64,000 nucleotides of DNA from Notospermus geniculatus (Eukaryota > Nemertea > Pilidiophora > Heteronemertea > Lineidae): NCBI GenBank assembly GCA_002633025.1, contig NMRB01001437.1, positions 62,062 through 126,061 of the forward strand. The letters are read 5' to 3'. The notes beneath the pieces were generated by a model. It searched no databases. It had not been told where the DNA came from and saw nothing but the letters and a program-made list of their open reading frames with translations. Made by a program: the position numbers and the translations under genes. Shown piece after piece: positions 1-10,819 of the stretch. The number at the start of each line of letters is the position of its first letter. Position 1 is the first letter of the stretch.

Positions 1-338
1 ACCTTTGATTAGCATATCCTGTCCAATTAATAAAGTAATCCACCCTCGAACGACGAAGTCGCACTGTCCTGCCTCCGATATGACCCAAATCCCCAGCCAA
101 ATGCATCAGAACGAGGCTCCAGCCAGGAATCCCCTCAAATCTAAAAATAGTACGTGGCCAGTGGTGCCAGGCCAATCAGCACTGGCCTCGCCAGGTAGAT
201 TTCTGGGTATTCCCGGCTGGAGCCTCGTTCTGATGCATGTGGCTCGGGATTTGGGTCATATCGGAGGCAGGACAGTGCGACTTCGTCGTTCGAGGGTGGA
301 TTACTTTATTAATTGGACAGGATATGCTAATCAAAGGT
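1..338. mobile_element. Foldback (palindromic) element
   Basis: The first ~150 bases (starting ACCTTTGATTAGCATATCC) return as reverse complement ending at 338 (GGATATGCTAATCAAAGGT). Arms are nearly perfect with a loop around 150-190. It is a non-coding MITE-like palindrome. The target duplication cannot be checked because the window starts at its first base. ORFs through it are by-products of the palindrome. Confidence 0.75.
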
Positions 339-565
339 GTCCGCTTAGTCTAGAATAATATACAGAAGATGTAGAATGCAGAAAATGTTCGTCGGTAAGT
401 GATTTTGTGCACATTTTGGGGCCCGTTTGACGGGCGAGTCGGCGTGAATCGGATTCCAAGATGGCCGCCCCCATCTCGCTGTGTAAAATCTCAGGCTTTC
501 CTTCCTTGTCAGTATTATTATTTTACTCCCCAAAATCCATTTAGGCTATACCGGTTCCTGTGATT

Positions 566-927
566 GTACAGTCTTCCACCTCAGTATTTATTCAAAACAT
601 CGTTTTCTTTATTTTCTCTCAAAAAATAATGTAAACCGCATCAGAATCGCTGACAATATTCTGTTTTTTGTCATCGGACGTCCACCACCACGATTCTTCA
701 ATCAGCGCCACCCTCGGACGCCCATGGAACCAGGTTTGATGGCAATGTAAATTTCTTGAACTCACCGCCCGACAGTGGCGCTGACTGACGAATCGTGGTG
801 GTGGACGATGACAAAAAAACAGAAAATTCTGTGATACTGTCAGCGATTCTGATGCGGTTTACATTATTTTTTGAGAGAAAATAAAGCAAACGATGTTTTA
901 AATAAATATTGAGGTGGAAGACTGTAC
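566..927. mobile_element. Foldback element
   Basis: The left arm starts GTACAGTCTTCCACCTCAGT and the right arm ends with its reverse complement near 927. Both arms contain the segment with TCAGCGATTCTGATGCGG and the CCACCACGATTC block. The loop is about 60 bp. No coding content is seen. Confidence 0.75.
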
Positions 928-1929
928 ATGCTGTACAATAACAGTACAAAAAGGGTGGTGGACGGTGGAGGACCGTGGTAGACGGTGGTGGACGGTAGTG
1001 CATGCATGCAATGCACAGCCACAGACATGACAGTGTCAGTGACAGTGCAGCGTCCCTCGTGGTCAAACGATCTCACGTCTTTCCCAGCGTCTACGGGGGG
1101 AGATAGCGATGAAATAAAGTTGACAACCAGAAAGAATAGAAGTTGAAATACTCCCTTACAGTTAATCACATAAATATGGTCAGTTATCCTCTTCAATTAG
1201 CACAAAATAGATTCACAATCGTACATCGTATCTGTCAAATTTCCTGAATTCCGCCTGTGGTATCATTCAGGCCATCGGACGATTCCATTATGTGAGAAGA
1301 AGGGGGTGACTGCTCGGGAAAAATTTCTAAAAACTTCCGCGTCCTAAGTCAAAAGAAAAAGTTTGGTGGAAATACTTTCTCGTGCATAGAAATAACATAA
1401 ATATAGAATACTATGTTGTGTACATTGATGTTCTGCTGGCTGTAATTTATGCAAGTCACAACTTCGTAAAAGTATTAGGCCTACTTCCATCCCTTATTTT
1501 TTTGGTAGCGTCCATTAATGATATAGGTCACGCGCGATTATTAACTCCACATCTGGAGAGTTCCACAACATTCCCACGTGGCGCGGGAAATTTGAAAGTA
1601 GTGGTTGTCGCATTCTGTCCCCGCCGACCCAGCCACTCGATGTCTGTCTGCTGTCGGGTCGCTGTCAGGCCGATATTTGCTGGCAAGGGAGAGGGGCTCA
1701 GTAGGCCTACTAGCCATTTTCAGCAATGGCCTACCACAGAGAATGTTGCTCATAGGAGTCGCGGGTGACGACCGGGGGAGGGGAGGGGGAAGGCGGGTCC
1801 CATTCGAAGGATTAGCCCTATTAGGCCTCCGCCTATCCCTAGGCCGTTTAAAAACAAAATAGCTTTTCATCAAAGTCGCCCCAGAAATCTGGAGGGAGAG
1901 GGAAATTTATATTATATACGGTACAAAAA
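928..1929. other. No gene recognised
   Basis: Open frames here are short and overlap on both strands. I see no splice-bounded conserved exon. 950-1010 is a short GGTGGACGGTGG-type imperfect repeat. Confidence 0.5.
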
Positions 1930-2199
1930 AAGGAGTAAGAAATAAAAGTGGAAAATAAGAAGTGGGATTTTTTTTAATTTTTAAAATTTTGCGCGAATTT
2001 TTTCAATTTCTCAAATGCGGAGAAACTTTTTCCCATTTTTGAGAAATTTTCTTAGAATGACATGACATTTTCTGATTTTTTCGGGCTAAATAGTTCTTAA
2101 AATGGGAATATTTTTCTCCCAATGTGAGAAATTGAAAAATTCGCGCAAAAGTGCAAAATTTCCCACTTCTTATCTTCCACTTTTATTTCTTACTCCCTT
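1930..2199. mobile_element. Foldback MITE, family F1 (copy 1)
   Basis: Ends are AGGAGTAAGAAATAAAAGTGG and the reverse complement CCACTTTTATTTCTTACTCC. The interior is a run of AAATTTCTCAAAxTGGGA-type units in inverted order. The same element recurs at 3128-3345, 4011-4254, 22180-22440 and 28568-28800. Confidence 0.75.
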
Positions 2200-2361
2200 A
2201 CCGGTATCTTAATTTTTCGTTTCTCTCTTGAATGCTCATGCCTTTTGACTAACAGTAGGCTAATTGGAGGCAGCGCATAGGGGCAGTAGCTCACGGTCTA
2301 TTTTATGCCTGGCCGTGTTTGGGTCATCTCTTAGATCGCCTGTAGTGGGATCAAGAATAGG

Positions 2362-2512
2362 CAGGGCCGTATTTAGCTTTTTGGCCCTGCGGGGGGGGGG
2401 GCAGAAGACCTGTTTTTGCCATTTTTTGCCCAAAATCTGCATGAAAATCACGTTTTTTGGTTTGCTCTGGGGGGCAACTACCCCCCTAGCCCCTCCGCTA
2501 AATACGGCCCTG
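2362..2512. mobile_element. Short hAT-like MITE
   Basis: Terminal inverted repeats are CAGGGCCGTATTTAGC and GCTAAATACGGCCCTG. CAGGG-type ends are typical of hAT non-autonomous elements. Flanks share ATAGG (2357-2361 and 2513-2517), shorter than the 8 bp usual for hAT. A left half of a similar element lies at 31556-31608 next to an unknown base. Confidence 0.6.
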
Positions 2513-3127
2513 ATAGGGTCAAGAATGGCTACAGAAGATTGATTAGGCCTACATTGAACAGCCTTACAATTTGCAGAATATTCTAACTCGGACTATTCCA
2601 ATCACTACCGGTACCATTCCTATGTAGTTCCTTTTTAGAGGGTTAATATGAACATTATGGAACACTCATCTAACCATGCAGGTATCTCGCGGAATAGGAA
2701 TGCAGCCAATAAAAGCGCATAATTCACCTGGGCTACCTAACTCAATGGTTAAATTCTCTAGCACAACTCTACATGCAAATTTCATGCTTGCTCTTTCTCT
2801 GCCTGGGCATTGTCTGTGCAGTAATGCATGACTCTGCATGCAGACTCTCATGATAATCTGAATTTTCAGAGATAAGTTTCTAAGTCGTTGAACATGATAT
2901 TGCTAAGGCCTGTTAAGATAAAGATGGACAACGGTTCACTTTCTCACGCCTACCACTATATGGTATGCCAATAGGCCTATCAACGATTTGATGCTTTTCA
3001 CATATGCCTTTCGCAACGATATGTAGGCCTATCATCTTTAGAGCTGTTGAATGTCGCTTGATCTTTTTCATGACCGAAATGTACCTCAAAATAATACGTT
3101 CAACTTGTCTACAAAATAAAGCAAAGG
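2513..3127. other. No gene recognised
   Basis: No exon-like or strongly structured sequence is seen here. Confidence 0.5.
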
Positions 3128-3345
3128 GAGGGAGTAAAAAATAAAAGTGGAAGATGAGAAGTAGGAAATTTTGGCACTTTTTCAGTTTCTCAAATTGGGG
3201 TGATTTTTTCCCACTTTGAGAAAGATCGCCCGAAAAATTTGACAAAAATGAGAAAATTTCTCAAATGTGAAAATTCTATCCCAATTTGAGAAATTGAAAA
3301 ATTCGTGCAAAATTGCCAGTTTCCCACTTCTTATTTTCCACTTTA
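3128..3345. mobile_element. Foldback MITE, family F1 (copy 2, right end worn)
   Basis: The left end AGGGAGTAAAAAATAAAAGTGG and internal TTTCTCAAATTGGG units match family F1. The right terminus stops at CCACTTT without the TATTTCTTACTCCCT end. Confidence 0.7.
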
Positions 3346-3680
3346 GCATAAAGCAGGCGAGTAAGGAAAACAGCAGACGAACACGCTGTTGGGAAAGTCG
3401 AACATCCTGCAACTTGTTGCCCAGGGTGATTTATCGATACGGATAACTTCACCTGCACGCGGTGTTTTACATGTGCCATAAAGTTATATTTAGCTCCTGC
3501 GCCGGATGGAATTTTCCCGGAATCTACTTAGATTCTGGTGGTAAGCATGTTCCACGGATAAGTCATAACTTGCCGCAGTCTATACAAACATGCGATTGAA
3601 ATAGATACATGCATGCAGGCTCTCACCATGCCATTAATACAGGAACATGTGCCACAGTTTTTAAAGTAGAAAAAAGAATA

Positions 3681-3901
3681 TACTCTAAACTCCCACTTAC
3701 CTGTCCCATTCCTGAACTCGGAAAAAAACGACTAAATCCTAAGTTGAAGATAATGGGGTGGGGGTATGCTCAGGACCACTTACTTGTCCCACTCCCGAGC
3801 CTGGCAAAGAATGACAGCGTGCGATACCGGCATCTTCAACTTAGGATTTGGCCATTTTTTCCGAGTCCAGGAATGGGACAGGTAAGTGGGAGTTTAGAGT
3901 A
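3681..3901. mobile_element. Foldback element
   Basis: Arms TACTCTAAACTCCCACTTAC and GTAAGTGGGAGTTTAGAGTA are perfect at the ends. A second inner inverted match is ATCCTAAGTTGAAGAT / ATCTTCAACTTAGGAT. The inner ACCTGTCCCATTCCTGAACTC text resembles part of the palindrome at 35608-35678. Confidence 0.75.
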
Positions 3902-4010
3902 GGTACCGTATGCGAATGGTCGCTGAGTGAAATTTGCAATTATACATGTTCACCGGTATTGATCGTTTTAACCCCAGATCAGTCATCTATACTTCCTTAA
4001 AGTTACAAGG

Positions 4011-4254
4011 AAGGGAGTAAGAAATAAAAGTGGAAAAGAAGAAGTGGGAAATTCTGGAATTTTTTGCGAATTTTTCAATTTCTCAAATCGGAATTAGAAT
4101 TCTTTCCCATTTTGAGAAATTTTCTGATTTTTCGGACGACATTTCTCAAATTAAAATTGGAAAAAAATTACCCCAATTTTAAGAAATTGAAAAATTCGAG
4201 CAAAATTGCAAAAGTTCCCACTTCTTTTTTTCCACTTTTATTTCTTACTCCCTT
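4011..4254. mobile_element. Foldback MITE, family F1 (copy 3, intact)
   Basis: It runs from AAGGGAGTAAGAAATAAAAG to CTTTTATTTCTTACTCCCTT. This copy has both termini complete and is a good reference for the family. Confidence 0.8.
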
Positions 4255-5333
4255 CATTGTATTTGAAATCAAACTCGGAGAGTTTTGAAAAGGAAGGATT
4301 AACAAGGATACTTATTAACTTTTGCCATTGTTTCCATTTTTCTGTCCCCATCGCCTTATCAATATTCTCATATTATCCTATCTCCCAGCCAAGTTGTTGT
4401 CAAAATCTGATACTTCTGAGTTCAAAGAAACCAATTATCTACATATATGTCAGAGCAGGCCTAGTTACATCAGCGATTGCACGAATCATAGTGAATAAAA
4501 TCCGAAAAAGGCCAATAGAAAAAGGGTCCACGAGCTTACACTGCATCTGGTTTCAGTAACTTTGACCTACCTTTTTTGTCTGTGTACGCCATTGTTTATT
4601 ATCTGTTTAGTTAACTATCACTTAAGGGTTCGAACCCTGCTCACACTGCTGCTGTATCCTTTCACTAGACCAATAATGAGATATCATGCACTTCTAATCC
4701 TCGACCACTGTCGTGTTTACCATCCCTATTCACGGACGCCCTATCGAATGTCGGACAGGAATTCCAATTCTTAAAATTCGATGGATGAAAAGGAGAAAAA
4801 CCTTGTGGAGAATTATTACCGCCTTGTAAAGCACCGTACTGCAGAAGTATTTCTTAGCCCACTACACATAGGTAAGCTGCATTTCTTTCGAACGCAATTC
4901 ACGTGTTCGCGTCAAAGGATTGCTTTACCTTCGTATACGCAAGAATAGATCCATGGTAAAGGCAACCACTGGTCGCTTCTTTTTGCCGGTTGGTTGTACT
5001 TCGTCATGAGCAGTTTCCTGTTGTCGGTGAAGGAATCTTCAAGAATATTACTTCAGCGTTTTTTCCGCACGTACATCATTCCTCTGTACATGTACATGTC
5101 ACGCAAAGGGACGGAAGCAAGCCGAATAAGAGGAGGAACAAATGCATGGTTTAACCCCACACCTTCCTTTAATTCGGAGACGACTTTACTTATACTTACA
5201 TGTATACTTCTGTAAAATGTCGTTTTTTTGTGCTGTATTTTGGACACTTTTCTTTAAGGTTTTCTGTCATACTTGACAGTAGCACCGCATGTGCAGCACA
5301 TGTCTTACAGCACCCGAGGGCGGGCAAAGACAC
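4255..5333. other. No gene recognised
   Basis: Short unrelated open frames only; nothing with splice-bounded conservation. Confidence 0.5.
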
Positions 5334-5480
5334 CGAGGTTTGGAAATCAAACGATAAACGTACTTCAACGACAACGTTATTTTTGTACCGAAAATGCAAT
5401 ATAAAATCTGGTTAATGTGTAGTATGAAAAATAACGTTCTCGTAAAGTTTGTGTTTACGGTTTGATTTCTAAACCTCCCT
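5334..5480. mobile_element. MITE family F2 (copy 1, worn)
   Basis: It shares the central text GTTATTTTTGTACCGAAAAT and the right end AAACCTCCCTA with 19250-19397 and 25307-25454. The left end is degraded (GAGGTTTGGAAATC). Better copies end in TAGGGAGGTTT/AAACCTCCCTA with TA at both flanks, as for a Tc1/mariner-type non-autonomous element. Confidence 0.65.
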
Positions 5481-5562
5481 AATTACTTGGATAGTAGCAC
5501 GACATCTTGTCATGAAGTTACCAAAACTTTGGTTGGACAGGTGTAAAAGGGATTGGAGTTCT

Positions 5563-5848
5563 GGGATGCAAGTCCCTTTTGTCTTTCTGGGATGCAAGTC
5601 CCTTTTGTCTTTCTGGAATGCAAGTCCCTTTTGTCTTTCTGGGATGCAAGTCCCTTTTGTCTTTCTGGAATGCAAGTCCCTTTTGTCTTTCTGGAATGCA
5701 AGTCCCTTTTGTCTTTCTGGAATGCAAGTCCCTTTTGTCTTTCTGGGATGCAAGTCCCTTTTGTCTTTCTGGAATGCAAGTCCCTTTTGTCTTTCTGGGA
5801 TGCAAGTCCCTTTTGTCTTTCTGGAATGCAAGTCCCTTTTTCTTTCAG
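5563..5848. repeat. Minisatellite, 26-bp unit x 11
   Basis: The unit GGRATGCAAGTCCCTTTTGTCTTTCT repeats every 26 bp from 5563. Eleven copies differ almost only at the third base (G or A) in the order G G A G A A A G A G A. Because 26 is not a multiple of 3 and the unit lacks stops, all frames on both strands stay open for about 300 bp. The resulting ORFs are artefacts of the repeat. Confidence 0.95.
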
Positions 5849-6283
5849 AAAGAAGTGAACCGAATGCAAACTACTCGATCTCCTGCTACACTTGGTACAT
5901 GTAGTAAAAAGTAGAACCGTTGTACACCTTACGGCATTACTCCACTCGGCCGTTGTGTACGTAGTTTGCTTACCTGTACTTTTTTACCTATCTGTAGTGC
6001 AATAAGAAAAGATCCGACCGCAGGTTTTCGCACGAGTAGACTGATTCTTGTCATATTGTATCACTAAGAAATGAAAATAGTTCTACAAAATTTCCATAAC
6101 ATCTTCCTTAATGTTTTATAGCCAAAACTGCACATGTATACATCATTATCCGGTCAATCGATTTACCGGAATATCATGCAACTAATATACCGAAGAAAAT
6201 TTCATCTTCTCCACAGGATGTCCCCATGTGTCCCTCCGTGTGTCTCCGGTTGCGCCCGGTGGCTATCGACAAAGTGGCAATAG

Positions 6284-6660
6284 TGAGCTTTCGCAAATCT
6301 GACGAAACACGAAGTACGAAATACGAAAATTGGACTTCATTTCCATGACGTAATGTATTTCAGGAGATGGTTGGTACCACAAATACCGCCTGCTGCAAGA
6401 GCGTCTTTCTGGGTATGACGCTAGACCGATAGAGTTACGGTGTTTAAAAACTTTGAAATGTATCTTTCGTTTCCACTTCGTATCTCCGAAGTGGAAATAT
6501 AAAAATTCAAGATGCACCTCTCTCGGTCTTACATGATATGCTAAGACGCACTGGCAGCAGGGACATTTGTGGTACCAACCATCACCAGTACATTAGGTCC
6601 TGTAAACAAAGTTGAATTTCGTATTTCGTACTTCGTGTTTCGTCAGATGTGCGAAACCTC
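6284..6660. mobile_element. Foldback element, family F3 (copy 1)
   Basis: Arms contain CGCAAATCTGACGAAACACG...GTACGAAATACGAAA at the left and the reverse complement at the right, ending GCGAAACCTC. Inner inverted matches include GATGGTTGGTACCACAAATA and its reverse complement. Other copies: 14150-14775, 17918-18290 and a half copy at 24042-24255. Confidence 0.8.
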
Positions 6661-7147
6661 ACTAATATCCCTCACTAATATCTGACTAATATAGCCCTTT
6701 AACGGAATGACGTACTGCGCATCTTCCAGCATTTCCTCCCCGTTCATAACAACATTATTCATTACCTACTGCATACATTACATAGAGTCCACAGCGTTCT
6801 CCTTGATTTTTCAAGGTAAAACACAATAAAAAATGAACAATAGATAGAAGAGGAGCAGGAAGTTCCGCACCTGTCCAATGCCTATTGCACTTGGCAAAAA
6901 CCACAACCTGTACATCAGTTTTGTTCGTTTGGGTGTGATACTCTTGACAGGTGTTTACACTGACAGACCTAAAAGTACACTGGTCTACGAAGCAGTATTT
7001 TTGCTGCAAAAACTGCATGTACAGCTCAGACCTCGCTGTTCACATTGGTTCATGGAAAAGTGCAATCTCGTACCCAGAGATTCGTTACGCTCGGGACTAG
7101 ATTGACGGTCGCTACACTTATCTCTGGAGACGGCTGGCCATTTCACG

Positions 7148-7345
7148 TACGATTTTCCCCATCCAGCGGCTTGCTGCGGATTTTAGAGACTGAAACTCGG
7201 ATCTAAGATGAATCATGCCGAAATCGCCTCAATAGATAGGCGGAAAGTAGGCTGGATCAAACTGGGCACCGTAGAAATTGGCCAAAATGTCTGTTTTTAC
7301 TCGCCGTACGGGCCCCGGAGTGGATATGTGACTGGGGCTTTACGC
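7148..7345 (+). repeat. Dispersed repeat shared with ZP-locus insertion
   Basis: CGTACGATTTTCCCCATCCA through CGTACGGGCCCCGGAGTGGA matches, in opposite orientation, the insertion at about 21498-21718 inside the ZP gene. This makes it a mobile family. Confidence 0.65.
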
Positions 7346-7766
7346 GTGATTTGTGGCATCGTGCAATTTTAGACCGATTTTAGACCGCAAATGCATTGAA
7401 ATAATTTGAGTATAAAATATTATACACAAAATGTCCTTAGAAAGGTTTGCATTGTCTTCGGGCCTCGGGAAACAGTCCGGCCAGTTCGGACTGAGACAAC
7501 AACAACACTTATGATTTTTTTTATTCAACCTATGCGAATGTGTCAGAGGTCCTGCACCATCTCTGTTGCGGACGGGCACATCCACGGGCCTCCGCCAACA
7601 CCCTCTTGTGGTTTTTCTCCGAGATATAAATGTGTGTACGTTCCTAGAACGGGGCATTGCCTGGGGGCGTTATTACCGGGGTACGTATGTGCTCCTCGAC
7701 CTCAGAAACACCCATCATCCCTGCAAAATGCATGCCTCAACCCCCTGCAGCATCGTAGGTGGGCCA
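7346..7766. other. No gene recognised
   Basis: Open frames on both strands overlap and carry no domain signature I recognise. Confidence 0.45.
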
Positions 7767-7882
7767 CAGGTTCCTGTATTAGGGGACCGTAGGTCCTTAC
7801 AGACTTTACTGACAACGTGTGTTAGTACATTGTCAGTAAAGTGTGTTAGGACCTACGGTCCCCCCAACTACAAGAACCTGTG
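7767..7882. mobile_element. Foldback element (part 1 of adjacent pair)
   Basis: ACAGGTTCCTGTATTAGGGG...GTAGGTCCTTACAGAC folds onto GGACCTACGGTCCCCC...AGAACCTGT. It abuts a second independent palindrome at 7886-7996. Confidence 0.6.
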
Positions 7883-7885
7883 GGT

Positions 7886-7996
7886 TGGACTCGGGACCCA
7901 GTCGTTGTGTCGCTCCGGCCGCCGCGCTACACTGGAGTGTAGTGCGGCGGCCGGAGCGACACAACGACTGGGTCCCGAGTCTACTGTGGGTGGGCA
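7886..7996. mobile_element. Foldback element (part 2 of adjacent pair), very GC-rich
   Basis: GACTCGGGACCCAGTCGTTG...CCGGCCGCCGCGCTACACT is followed directly by its reverse complement. The near-perfect 50-bp arms have almost no loop. Confidence 0.75.
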
Positions 7997-8557
7997 GAGG
8001 CAGTAAGCAAGCCATCCGCCGGTCGGCCACCGGGGGCAAATGAGTGGCTCAGCGGAGGGAAATCGGTGTGATTTCAGGGACATCTAGTGGGCTGATTAGT
8101 GGGCCGCTGCCCCCACCCTCCCAGTCAGGGTCAACCATTATCGTATGCCCCGTTCCAATATTCTGAGGAAAAGGGTCCTCTTTCAGCAGCTTAGTTGGGG
8201 AAGAAATTACATTAAGAAATGGGCTACATTTCATAGTGTTTCTCCTGAGAAGTCAGTAGGGATCAAAACCTTCCTCGTACCGGTAATGAAGGGATGTAAA
8301 TTATGGGTTTATTTTCTCTCATCAGGCCCATTTAGGGGGGGGTCCGGTGCTGGTAACCCTTCAACTGTGAGGGTCGAATTGCATGAAAAACCTTGCTAGA
8401 ATTTGGATGAAAAATCCCTTTGTTTCTTTCCATCAGGCTGGTCTTTATTGGGGGAGCAAATTTCACTTGATCCCTTCCATTAGGGATCCCTCAAATTCAG
8501 GAACAAGCTACCCTAAAATTTGAGTGTGAGGGGTTCGGGACTTGTGTAGGCCTACAA

Positions 8558-8600
8558 GTACGTACGTACGTACGTACGTACGTACGTACAGTACGTACAT
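8558..8600. repeat. (ACGT)n microsatellite
   Basis: A self-complementary tetranucleotide run of about 8-9 ACGT units, followed by an interrupted GTACGTACATGTA tail. Confidence 0.95.
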
Positions 8601-9689
8601 GTAGCTGCTTCGCTGTATCAGAACAGACGTATCAAGGGCAAGAACAAAGCTTACTTACCAACGCCAAGGTCAGAAAAGGAGTCCGAGCTGTACCGACGCA
8701 TGATTCAAGAATCCAGCAGCCAAATGAAGGGGTGTTTGAACAAGGATGCAAGGGTTCAAGACTAGGGGAAGCGTAATCCTAAAAGACAAGATACTATAAT
8801 ATCTAAAGAGACTAGACTACAGTGATTGACAGGTTCAAACGTGTAATATAGGGGCCCACAATTAACTTAACGTACATGTACATGTGTACACATTGTACCT
8901 GCAAATTTTACGAGGCTGCGCCAAATATACGTTTGCTTCGCATCACTGGATACACTATACATGTAGTTTTTTTTACAGGGTACATCAAAACTAGATAAGC
9001 GCTCGCGTATCTATTTTTGGGTACATGTATGCCCTACTAAAAAAATCACTCTTGGGTGCTCTAGGGTGTATCGACACGTTTCTCTGTGTACTGAAAAACC
9101 TTACACCGGTACTTATGTATGTCATATTCAATAGTGTAAGTGGTTTCTGCTGCAAGAAATATGGATGACCAACAACGGTATCGCCTATCGTTGGTACCCA
9201 GTATCTAGGGTAACGGCTGCCTGTAAGGGTCAGGGATTAGGGGTCAGGAATAGAATAGGCTTTCGGGGCCTGAGTGGGGTCAGGTATCAAGATTGTGGGA
9301 TAGGGCCCAGGGGTTAGGATTCGGTGTGGACGACATTCACCCCTTCAGCTTTCCTGAACCATGACCTTGTCAGGTGTTGGCCAACAGTTCGTGGGACAAT
9401 ATGGATCATGCACTGCAAAAAATACTTTCTTATTTTCTTACTTTTCTTACTTTCTTGGGAGTGAGACAATAAAATCTGTACTTTTTCTTGTAGGTCGTCT
9501 AAAGAATCTTTGGCTTTCAGTAGCTATGACCACCAAAATAGGAAAAGCTACCTGCTAAAGTTTCCTGTCATCATTATACATGTAGTACGATTTAGTAGTT
9601 GTAATTACAATCCAGTGTTGAACGTTTTTTTTATTTTGTAAAATTATAAAAATCAAAAGTAAATAACACCATTGTTAAGTGATAGGCCT
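8601..9689. other. No gene recognised
   Basis: Contains ACATGTACATGT-type motifs and AT-rich DNA only. I see no exon. Confidence 0.5.
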
Positions 9690-9990
9690 TCTAACAGAAT
9701 ATTGAATTCCACGACTCCATCCACTTTGATGGAAAGCCGTCAGTGGAATACACGTATTGGTTGCATTGTGTCGATCAACTTCGGAGGAAAAGGAGGTCAA
9801 ATAACACATCTTATTCCAATAAAGGTCGAACTCAAAATTTGTTTGATCACATCGATAACGCGACGACAGCTGAGATGGAACAACTCTTCATAAGTATTAC
9901 TATTCAAATTGATTGTGCACTCGACTGGTTTATGTGGTGTTGTGAGAATTTAGCGTAGTTGTGAAAAGCTTGCAGCGTTTCGGCGGATTG
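9690..9990 (+). repeat. 5' flank block duplicated upstream of both GPCR genes (copy 1)
   Basis: About 280 bp (GAATTCCACGACTCCATC...GCTTGCAGCGTTTCGGCGG) matches 35190-35480. Each copy lies 1.0-1.3 kb upstream of one GPCR. A 71-codon frame (9743-9958) is open in both. Of about eleven base differences in the shared frame, nearly all change the amino acid and only one is silent, and the frames end differently. I therefore read it as duplicated non-coding flank. Confidence 0.7.
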
Positions 9991-10139
9991 ACAATTTCTC
10001 ATTTTTCAAGTGGAAGGTAGGCATACAACCATCCTCCCATCGCAGGGCTTTGGTCTCGATTCTCTTTATACCCCCCGCACAAAGTGGACCGAGAGGAAAG
10101 CCCCTCGGTGGAGGATGGCCGAAAACAGGAAGAGCACAT

Positions 10140-10425
10140 GGCCGAGTTCGACTGGAACTCTCGGGTCGAGTAGCTGCCCACACACACTTCAATATTATTG
10201 CACAATATGAGGACCAAAATGGGAATTCGACGATTTTTTTGGTGCTGGTCGCCATGTTGTCACGTGATGGTCGAGTTGGGTCCTCTTCATTCCATCGAGG
10301 GTTCAACCCGAGCGACGAATTAGGTCAAATATGACGTCAAAAGAGTAGCTACCCGAGGGATTTATGGAGTTCAGGTGCGGCTCGACACGACCGAGTTGAA
10401 CCTCGGGTTCCAGTCGAACTCCTTT
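10140..10425. mobile_element. Imperfect foldback element
   Basis: GAGTTCGACTGGAACTCTCGGG near 10143 faces CCTCGGGTTCCAGTCGAACTC ending near 10420. A fragment CAATATTATTGCACAATATG inside is also found in the palindrome at 34495-34647. Confidence 0.5.
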
Positions 10426-10819
10426 GAATCTTCAACCTATCACCATACGTAAATGTAAATGTAAATGTAGTCTCGCGCAAACAGTCTCTTCCACGCTCGT
10501 CACATATACCTCGTAGGGCCGGAATTGCTCCTGAGGTCATGTGACCGGAATGGACGGGTCACAGTTCCCTCTAAATCACCCCATCTATTCAGGTAACAAT
10601 AGGTCAAAGTTCGGTCCGGATTCCCGACGGGAAAAAGCTACAGTCGAATAAAGGGTCGCCACTCTGATAAAGGCTTCCATGAGAAGATCGTGCCAGATTG
10701 CCATTGGTAGCTTTCTCTTATGTAATACTGCAACACCAGGTATTTCTGAAACATTTCTTGGCAATTTCACCTCTTGAAAAACTTCATCTCGTCGTGTTAA
10801 CTTTAAGCAACTGACGAAA

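Noticed and set aside
1541-1873. 110-codon minus-strand ORF
   Set aside because: Overlaps plus-strand ORFs of similar size, low-complexity Pro/Arg composition, no recognisable family.
5469-5914. Six overlapping ORFs of 95-130 codons on both strands
   Set aside because: They are readings of one 26-bp minisatellite that has no stop in any frame.
7406-8083. ORFs of 128-146 codons on both strands
   Set aside because: They run through two GC-rich palindromes, so both strands stay open; no domain or splice support.
9743-9958. 71-codon ORF shared with 35228-35674
   Set aside because: Differences between copies are nearly all replacements and the ends differ by a frameshift, so there is no sign of protein constraint.
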